In this document: positions 47,803 to 54,001 of the stretch, in pieces | How the letters are laid out: every line of letters starts with the position of its first letter | How positions within the stretch are numbered: position 1 is the stretch's first letter | Origin: an uncultured Geobacteraceae bacterium | GTDB lineage: Bacteria; Desulfobacterota; Desulfuromonadia; Geobacterales; Pseudopelobacteraceae | DNA: 54,001 bases | Direction of reading: 5' to 3' | Assembly: GCA_903901875.1 (NCBI GenBank) | Contig: CAIUSO010000155.1 | Span: 1 to 54,001, forward strand | Translations under genes and position numbers: made by a program | Notes under the pieces: generated by a model | Seen by the model: only the letters and a program-made list of their open reading frames with translations | Database searches by the model: none | What the model was told of the DNA's origin: nothing

Positions 47803-49127
47803 CCGAGTCGCTGCCTGAACGCAGTAATGGGACGACGAAACAGATAATAGCCGAGTGAAACTTTTTTGCCATAGATACGAACGGTACCGGTCAATCCGAT
47901 GCGCGGCACGGGGGAATGATTAGAAAAGTCTGCCTTCAGCCGGTACGCGGCTATTCCGGCAGGCGTAGTTTCCGGCTTATAGGATACGTGACGTACGACA
48001 CCGTTCAGCGGGTGCTGGGGGTCCGATGCAAGGTACAAACGCACCTGGTTATCAAGGGCAAACTCAATGGCATCGGCCACCGGAAGCCGGATCAACATTT
48101 CGACCCGCTGTGGGTCTGCAATGGATAGAACTCTTTCTCCGATGGAAACATTTTTACCTATCCAGTCACTCTGCTCTGCAAAAATGACGATTCCTGAGCG
48201 TGGTGCCCGTACTTCGGTTTTTTTCAGCAACTGACGTGAGAAGGAAAGTTCCGTCGCCTTTTCCTCCATTTTCCCCCTGCGCGGCGTAATATCTGCCCGT
48301 GAGCGATCATCAACCAGAGCCGTCTGGGCCGCCTGACGATACTCCTCAGCTGCTACTTGATACGCCTTACTGGCCACACCATGCCGCGCATTCAGGTTCG
48401 TCCGGTCAAATTCAAAAAGAAGCTCACCTTCGGCAACCTGCTGATTTGGCTTGACATAAAACCGGTCGATTACCGTATCAAGGGGGGATCTGACGACAAA
48501 AGGCTCTTTGGCAACGACCTCCGCCGGAGCCTGTACCGACATCCGAACGGGAAGAAACAGTGCCGACAGGGCAAGCAATGCCGCTGATATCCTGACCCGG
48601 TTCTGCATGGCCCCTTTTCTGACTTTGCTCCAGAGCCCACCCTGCTGTGCATACACAGTGTAGGCATGTGCATAGATGGCCGCCAGCTCGGTCAGCAGTG
48701 CCAGTTCATGGTCACTCCACACCTCTTCACGGAAAAGAACCAGCAACCCCAGAGGAACGCCGCCTCCACGGAGGGAAAGCGGTGCCACAGCCCCATGGAG
48801 CGGAGCCCATTCATCCCAGGATGTAGCACAGTCCCCTTTCAAATCTTCTGGTGAACAGCTACGGCAACTACTGATGGTACGCCACGACTTACAGCACCCC
48901 GCCAGCCATTGGACATAAGGTGAACTCTGATCTGGCTCTGGAATACCCGATACGGACACAACGCCCCCGTCCATGGTCCAAAGGGCTGCCTGACGGTACG
49001 ATAACAGCTGTTTACTTTCATTGACAGCGATGAAGTTGATTTCTTCCCGGGTAGCCGCCTCCCGAACTCGGCGGGAAAGTTGGACAAGAATACTTAACGC
49101 GATAACCTGACTTTCTACATGTTCCAT
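47796..49127 (-). CDS. GAF-HlyD fusion adaptor
   Basis: This is a 443-residue protein. An N-terminal cytoplasmic GAF domain (about 10-160) contains five clustered Cys (78, 79, 88, 91, 100). One TM helix (about 179-194) leads to a periplasmic HlyD part with lipoyl halves (VVRSPLDTVIDRFYVKPNQQ and EVRAPRSGIVIFAEQSDWIG), a short hairpin and a beta-barrel. The GAF faces the cytoplasm, so export may respond to a small ligand or redox state (inference). Its ATG overlaps the stop of the preceding hlyD gene (TAATG). Confidence 0.88.
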   Translation of the reverse strand: MEHVESQVIALSILVQLSRRVREAATREEINFIAVNESKQLLSYRQAALWTMDGGVVSVSGIPEPDQSSPYVQWLAGCCKSWRTISSCRSCSPEDLKGDCATSWDEWAPLHGAVAPLSLRGGGVPLGLLVLFREEVWSDHELALLTELAAIYAHAYTVYAQQGGLWSKVRKGAMQNRVRISAALLALSALFLPVRMSVQAPAEVVAKEPFVVRSPLDTVIDRFYVKPNQQVAEGELLFEFDRTNLNARHGVASKAYQVAAEEYRQAAQTALVDDRSRADITPRRGKMEEKATELSFSRQLLKKTEVRAPRSGIVIFAEQSDWIGKNVSIGERVLSIADPQRVEMLIRLPVADAIEFALDNQVRLYLASDPQHPLNGVVRHVSYKPETTPAGIAAYRLKADFSNHSPVPRIGLTGTVRIYGKKVSLGYYLFRRPITAFRQRLGW

Positions 49128-49948
49128 TAGCGTTTAACCTTATTGAAGCTTGCCCAGCCGCTCATACCGGGAAGCAGCACGCCACGCCCCCCCTCAATTT
49201 CCCCCACAATCGGCAGTGACTGACTAACCGGATCTATTCGGGCACCAAGACGAACAACCCGGGCCTGATAGGTACGCCCAAGCTCCTCAATCTGTATGGA
49301 AAAGCGACTGTCAGCCTTCAGCCACGACAGCCACCCGGAGGGAACGATTAAACGCACCTCAAGACGACTCGCATCGACAATATCCATAAGCGGCTTACCG
49401 GGCGTTACGTACTGGTAGGCGTCAACATACAGCTTGGCTACTCTTCCGGAGAATGGTGCTCCCAACGAACATTTCGATGCGTTGACCTTCATGGCTTCTC
49501 TTTCGGCCTCAGTTTCTTTAACCTTTGCCGTGGCCTGGTCCACCTCAATGCTGCTGATAGAGTTCAGCTGTTCAAGTCGCTTACTTACTTTAAGATTTTG
49601 CCTCGCAACCTCTGCCGTTGCATCTGCCTTGTTGAGCTGTGCGGTGAGCAGGGCGCAATCAAACTCAATGAGCGGCTGATCCTTGACGAAAGAGTCACCT
49701 TCCCGGAGCGTAAGCTTTGAGATATTCGCGGCTATCTCACTGGAAAGAGTGGTCTGCTGATAGGGAGCAAGCTGTGCCCTGATACGATTTCCCGGGCTGT
49801 TTTCCTGGGCACCTGCCAGCTTCGTACACAATAAACAAAGTATGAATACGGACGATATCTTATGGAATGAGTATCGATACGACCTCCTCAATAAGCCGAG
49901 CGTTCTTACTTCTGCAAGTGACGGACAAACTGTTCTCACTGTATTCAT
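49127..49948 (-). CDS. HlyD/RND-type periplasmic adaptor
   Basis: This is a 273-residue protein with an N-terminal hydrophobic signal/anchor (about 28-46, ending LAGAQ), lipoyl halves (LSSEIAANISKLTLREGDSF and LGAPFSGRVAKLYVDAYQYV) around a coiled-coil hairpin, and a short beta-barrel. I chose ATG 49948 with GGAG six bases upstream; longer frames overlap the TolC-OmpA gene. It is the second of three adaptor-domain proteins in one operon, 10 bp after the channel gene. Confidence 0.9.
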   Translation of the reverse strand: MNTVRTVCPSLAEVRTLGLLRRSYRYSFHKISSVFILCLLCTKLAGAQENSPGNRIRAQLAPYQQTTLSSEIAANISKLTLREGDSFVKDQPLIEFDCALLTAQLNKADATAEVARQNLKVSKRLEQLNSISSIEVDQATAKVKETEAEREAMKVNASKCSLGAPFSGRVAKLYVDAYQYVTPGKPLMDIVDASRLEVRLIVPSGWLSWLKADSRFSIQIEELGRTYQARVVRLGARIDPVSQSLPIVGEIEGGRGVLLPGMSGWASFNKVKR

Positions 49949-49958
49949 CTCAACTCCA

Positions 49959-52040
49959 CTACCTGTCACTGCAACTGTACTTAAATTCAATTCGACGGTT
50001 TTTCGCTTTTCCCTTCTCAGTCGCGTTACTCGCCAATGGCATGGTATCACCGTACCCTTTCACACTCAGACGCGCTTCTTCAAGTCCAAAGGTTGTTACG
50101 AGATAGTTGCGAACACTCTCTGCTCTCAGAAGAGATAGCTGCATATTACCTGATCCTTTTTTCATATAACGCTGATTATCGGTATGACCTCCGATTTCAG
50201 CATGCATATCATGACAAGCCTTCAGGGTGGTTCCGACAGTTTGTAGTTCGGCATGGTGCTGCGGCTTGAGCGTTGATTCACCAACACCGAATCTCAAAGA
50301 GATAACCATCGTAGTAGTGCGTTTTTCAGTTGTAGCAACCGGTGGCACCGGTTCTGCCGACACCGGTATGACCACGGCCGAGGTCGGCAGTGACATCGGT
50401 ATGTTCTTGACTTTTTCTTCAACCATCACGACCGGTTCTGCTACCAAGGGTACAACCGGTGTCGAGACGACAACTGCTGGCACCGGCACAGGAGTAACAA
50501 CCTCCGCAGTTACCGGTTTGACAAGAGGAGGTGTTTCAACTTTTAAACTAGCTTTCGAAATAACGCATGGGGCGGAAGGACCACGCATCCATGTGCCAAT
50601 GCTTTTAGACAAGGCTGAGATCTCGTGAGATTCAACAGTTTGGGGCAAAGGGTCTTCACCAATAGTGGCAACGATCTGACCGCAGGTATTCTGGAGTGCC
50701 GCGTAATTCTGATAGCTACGATATTCAGCCATGAGTGCCGCAGTGGCAGCTCGAATTTCCGCCAACCGACTCTGGGAACCACTCTGTGACTGGTTCATTG
50801 TCTGTTCAAATATACGTGTATCCACATCCTGCATCTGCTCGGACAGTTCGTACTGCCGTTTATGACTTACAAAATCCTGATACGACACATGGACCTGGGT
50901 AAGTATTGCCATACTCAGTGCCAGTCTCTGCGCCTTTGCAATTTCAACCTGACTTTTGGCAAACCGGTACTGACCGGGGGCACTGAACAGGTTCATCAGG
51001 TTCCAGGTCACCCGCGCACCGCCATCAACCCAGTTCTGGTTGACGAGAAAGCTGTTGTTATCGTTATGGGCACCCACTGAAAGTTCAATACCCGGAAGCA
51101 TACGCACGATCGCCTTGCGCGTTTCAATGACACTGATCCGCTCGGTATAATCGGCTTCCAACAGTTCCGGCCGCTGTAGCAAGGCCTTTTGCTCCATGGA
51201 ATCGAGGGTTTCCACAAGTTCAAGCTGATCAAGCGTTTCCTTACTTAGAGTGAATGACTGCCCCAGTGGAACGTTCATAAGTGAAGCAAGGCGGGGCTTT
51301 GCCTGGAGTAATTCGTCACGAAACGTTTCCAGTTGCTTCAGAATTTCAAGGAGCGACTTGCGGTAGGTCAGTGTTTCGATGGGTGACTTAAGTTTCTCCT
51401 GTTCCACACGCGTAGAATCCCGCAGAGCTGCCTTGACCTCCTTCAAAAGCGGATCAAATCGCCCCTGAAGTTGCTGGGCACCAAGGGCAAGCCAATATGC
51501 CTGACGCACCTGTTGCATGATTGAATGAACAACCTTACGTCGTCGTTCTGACATTATATGACTGCGATCCGACTGTTGCTTGGCTTGGTAGTAGCTGGCA
51601 CCGAAATCCAGTATATTCCAGACAAGAGTCAGATCATTACTGAAGTGCCCTTTGTCCGAAGACGTTGAAGGTGCCAGAGACTGCTGTCCTGTTGCCACAT
51701 TCATACTGGAAGAGGCATTGTACGTGTCGCGTTGGGAATAACCGGATGAGGCAACAAGACGTGGTAACATATCAAATGTCATCAGCTCAACCTGGCCAAG
51801 GGCCAGTGCCTGTTCCATAATTTTGAGACGATGGTCAAGATTGTATTTGATGGACCATGCCATCGCATCTTCAAGGGTCACCTGTGATGTCAGAGGCTCC
51901 TGTTCCTTATACATAGAGTCCCTGTCCAGAGCAATCCGTGCCAGGATTTCATCTTTCCCGATCGTTTTGGTTGAGACAGCACACCCCGAAATCAAAAAAA
52001 CGAAGACGAGAAGCACAGCAAATACTTTTAAGAATATCAT
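49959..52040 (-). CDS. TolC-OmpA fusion outer-membrane lipoprotein
   Basis: This is a 693-residue protein with a lipobox (LVFVFLISGCAV). A TolC-like channel (about 45-470, with VTLEDAMAWSIKYNLDHRL and LLQRPELLEADYTERI) is followed by a Pro/Val-rich linker (about 500-580). A C-terminal OmpA peptidoglycan-binding domain has GGHTDNQ, RAESVRNYL and NRRIEFKY. One chain therefore makes the exit duct and fixes it to the cell wall. AAGGGAG lies about nine bases before ATG 52040. It follows the adhesin gene by 38 bp. Confidence 0.93.
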   Translation of the reverse strand: MIFLKVFAVLLVFVFLISGCAVSTKTIGKDEILARIALDRDSMYKEQEPLTSQVTLEDAMAWSIKYNLDHRLKIMEQALALGQVELMTFDMLPRLVASSGYSQRDTYNASSSMNVATGQQSLAPSTSSDKGHFSNDLTLVWNILDFGASYYQAKQQSDRSHIMSERRRKVVHSIMQQVRQAYWLALGAQQLQGRFDPLLKEVKAALRDSTRVEQEKLKSPIETLTYRKSLLEILKQLETFRDELLQAKPRLASLMNVPLGQSFTLSKETLDQLELVETLDSMEQKALLQRPELLEADYTERISVIETRKAIVRMLPGIELSVGAHNDNNSFLVNQNWVDGGARVTWNLMNLFSAPGQYRFAKSQVEIAKAQRLALSMAILTQVHVSYQDFVSHKRQYELSEQMQDVDTRIFEQTMNQSQSGSQSRLAEIRAATAALMAEYRSYQNYAALQNTCGQIVATIGEDPLPQTVESHEISALSKSIGTWMRGPSAPCVISKASLKVETPPLVKPVTAEVVTPVPVPAVVVSTPVVPLVAEPVVMVEEKVKNIPMSLPTSAVVIPVSAEPVPPVATTEKRTTTMVISLRFGVGESTLKPQHHAELQTVGTTLKACHDMHAEIGGHTDNQRYMKKGSGNMQLSLLRAESVRNYLVTTFGLEEARLSVKGYGDTMPLASNATEKGKAKNRRIEFKYSCSDR

Positions 52041-52078
52041 ACCATTTTACTCCCTTTATATGGTTTTTAACGTGTCAT

Positions 52079-54001
52079 TTATATTGTTCGACCACGAGCA
52101 GCAGTTTTACCCGAACTTGCCGAAAAGAGCCGTGAAATTACGTTACGCTGGTCAAGTGAGGCCATCTGGTCAGAAAGAGACGGTCGGCCTTTGGCTGTTC
52201 GAGTTACAAAAGTTCTCTGGGGATGCTCTGCATCGTCGAGATCAGAGGAATGTTCCGGCGGGGATACGTCCCCATCCAGCGGTAATTTTGAATCTTTTTG
52301 CAGTGGTTTTTCTTCGACCGGAGTATCGTTAACACCAGTCGGCTTCGTAGTATTTGTTATGTGCAACTGAAACCGGGTCTCTGCCATATTACCATTCTGG
52401 TCCCGAGCAATGACTTTAATATCCAGTGCCCCTTCAACTCCAGCAGGAGGCTTGGACAAGAAACTACCACTCACCGAATCAAAAGTGATCCAGTTCGGTA
52501 ATGATTGACCATCGGCCAATGTGGCTTCCACTTTAACAATGGCATTAGCGTCGGAATGCCTGAATATTCCCTGGGGTAGATTAAACGATGAAGACTCGTT
52601 TGCAGGAGATATCTGAAGAGAGGGGGTTTTATTAAGATAGAGTACCCCTTGCGTGGCGGAGACATCCTCTCCCCCCATAATTACCAGTCCATTACTGACC
52701 GGAGGTGTAACCGAGACAGCAACAATGGGAGTAGATTGTGTTTTGACCACATCTGCCGGTGCTGTATTTGAAGGTGACGACACGTTACTATTCTGGTTTT
52801 CAGTAGAAGTTGTAACATCAGTTACCTGTGTTGTCGTAACAACAGTAGCAAGAGGAGCCGGAGCAACGGGAGCTACCTGCACTTGAGTAACGGTAGCCGC
52901 CTGGACCACGGGTGACACCACCGGAGTTGATGAGACCTGAGGGGGGAACTCTATCCTCACATCACCTTTGCTGGTATTTACAGTACTGTTGCCCGATGGA
53001 TCCGTTACTTTTGCAGTTATATCGTAAGTCACACCGGGGACTAACGCATTTGCAGCTGGTATACTGAGACCCCAACTACTCCCTGACACGGTGAGATTGC
53101 CGTCACCGGGATGGTATGTAACTCCGTTAATAGTAATTTCCAGAACGTTGCCCGTGCTGCTATCCCAACTACCGTTCACAAGAGGAATTGTTGATATGGT
53201 AGAGAGGGGAACAACGAAAGGCTCCGTGGGAGGCGTTTTGTCGTTAAGTGATATAGTGAAGTCACCTGAATTGCGGGAACCATCAGAGCTTGAGGCAACG
53301 ACAGTAATGGTGTGACTGGGTGCAACATTGTATCGGAGTAAACTGCCATCAGCTACGGTAACGACACCGGTAGCGGCATCGATTGCGAAACGACCACCTG
53401 CACTATCACTCAAGCTATAGGTAATTGTCGTACCACTATCAGCGTCCGTGGCGAAGGCCGTAATGCCTACCTGAGCACCATTTGCCGCATTTTCATCAAT
53501 ATTATTTGCTGATGTATTGGTATCGGCAACATTACTAACCGGATTATCGTTGACATTCGTCACCGCAATCATCTGGTTAAATGACGTAGTAGATCCATCA
53601 CTGGAGGTTGCTTTGATGGTGATCGTGTGGCTGGTGGCAGCTTCATAATCCAGCGAACCGGCTACCGTAACCACACCACTGCTGGCGTCGATGGCAAACT
53701 TGCCACCAGCATTGTCGGTCAGCTCGTAAGACACCGTCGCGCCACGGTCAGCATCGGTGCCAAAGGCCGTAATGCCGACGACCGTACCGACTGCGGAGTT
53801 CTCAGCAACACTGTTGACATTGACATCAGCGTCACTCAACAGCACTGGATTATCATTAACATTTGTCACCGCAATCGTCTGATTAATAGACGTAGTGGAA
53901 CCGTCACTGGAGGTGGTCTTAATCGTGATCGTATGGCTGGTGACGGTCTCATAATCAAGCGAACCGGCTACTGTTACCACACCACTGCTGGCGTCTATAG
54001 C
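52079..54001 (-). CDS. Cadherin-like repeat giant adhesin, C-terminal part (partial)
   Basis: The frame runs past the right edge of the window without a start, so only 640 C-terminal codons are visible. It has two full cadherin-like repeats and part of a third, with a 102-residue (306-bp) period between the nearly identical copies (VTVAGSLDYE, SHTITIK, VTNVNDNPV). Then come a bacterial Ig-like domain, a Pro/Val/Thr-rich linker, another Ig/cadherin-like domain, and a tail ending SASSGKTAARGRTI. No GGxGxDxxx RTX nonapeptides appear in the visible part. It is the likely exported substrate of the downstream genes. Confidence 0.9.
   Translation of the reverse strand, partial: AIDASSGVVTVAGSLDYETVTSHTITIKTTSSDGSTTSINQTIAVTNVNDNPVLLSDADVNVNSVAENSAVGTVVGITAFGTDADRGATVSYELTDNAGGKFAIDASSGVVTVAGSLDYEAATSHTITIKATSSDGSTTSFNQMIAVTNVNDNPVSNVADTNTSANNIDENAANGAQVGITAFATDADSGTTITYSLSDSAGGRFAIDAATGVVTVADGSLLRYNVAPSHTITVVASSSDGSRNSGDFTISLNDKTPPTEPFVVPLSTISTIPLVNGSWDSSTGNVLEITINGVTYHPGDGNLTVSGSSWGLSIPAANALVPGVTYDITAKVTDPSGNSTVNTSKGDVRIEFPPQVSSTPVVSPVVQAATVTQVQVAPVAPAPLATVVTTTQVTDVTTSTENQNSNVSSPSNTAPADVVKTQSTPIVAVSVTPPVSNGLVIMGGEDVSATQGVLYLNKTPSLQISPANESSSFNLPQGIFRHSDANAIVKVEATLADGQSLPNWITFDSVSGSFLSKPPAGVEGALDIKVIARDQNGNMAETRFQLHITNTTKPTGVNDTPVEEKPLQKDSKLPLDGDVSPPEHSSDLDDAEHPQRTFVTRTAKGRPSLSDQMASLDQRNVISRLFSASSGKTAARGRTI

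Overview
ORGANISM. The gene content points to a strictly anaerobic or microaerophilic deltaproteobacterium of the Geobacter/Pelobacter type (Desulfuromonadia). This is inferred from a very large chemosensory operon with CheD, a STAS protein and several histidine kinases, the comEB-nrdR-ribD-ribE-ribBA block, an 8-iron ferredoxin beside acetate kinase, long-form SerA, and GC content near 50-55 percent with AT-rich intergenic regions. No rRNA, tRNA, CRISPR array or intact transposase was seen.

LAYOUT. (1) 352-20459, all on the minus strand: one chemosensory locus. In transcription order it holds an NtrC-type sigma-54 activator; a three-fold palindromic operator array (18664-18722); a DHp-only protein whose phosphoacceptor His is Glu; a REC-histidine kinase; a single-domain REC; a soluble protein with two receptor-tip-like segments; a STAS protein; CheY; CheA with two MshEN-like motifs; a short CheR-like methyltransferase; an MBL-fold protein; a poly-HAMP receptor; CheW; CheR; CheB; a kinase-like protein whose phosphoacceptor His is Asn; CheD; and a large hybrid kinase. 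(2) 20632-25055, plus strand: dCMP deaminase, NrdR, RibD, RibE, RibBA and QueH, nearly all coupled. A bidirectional terminator follows, then a convergent 55-residue ferredoxin gene. (3) 25535-35257: housekeeping and miscellaneous genes (ackA, truD, trmL, serA, lgt, ferritin, a DUF1450 protein, a papain-like peptidase, an HDOD protein, an OmpH-like protein, YaeQ) and a 94-bp MITE-like element. (4) 35449-41915, plus strand: a TetR regulator with an 18-bp perfect palindrome just upstream, followed by an AcrA-AcrB-OprM type RND efflux operon. (5) 42312-54001: accessory region with a SapC-family protein, an orphan NarL-type regulator, a PKD-cyclophilin lipoprotein, and a minus-strand export operon: cadherin-like giant adhesin (cut by the window edge), TolC-OmpA fusion, HlyD adaptor, GAF-HlyD adaptor, and a PqqD-like/M50/HlyD membrane protein.

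HOW THE GENES WORK TOGETHER. The chemosensory locus has a complete CheA/W/Y/B/R/D core plus a transmembrane receptor with a C-terminal CheR-tether motif. It also carries extra two-component parts and its own sigma-54 activator, so its output may be gene expression or surface behaviour rather than, or as well as, swimming.

The strongest candidate for a little-described system is the export operon at the right end. It has the outer-membrane and adaptor parts of type I secretion and an apparent giant substrate. No ABC ATPase is present in the window; a PqqD-like/M50/HlyD polytopic protein stands where one would expect the inner-membrane transporter. All functional statements come from reading translated sequence without database searches.
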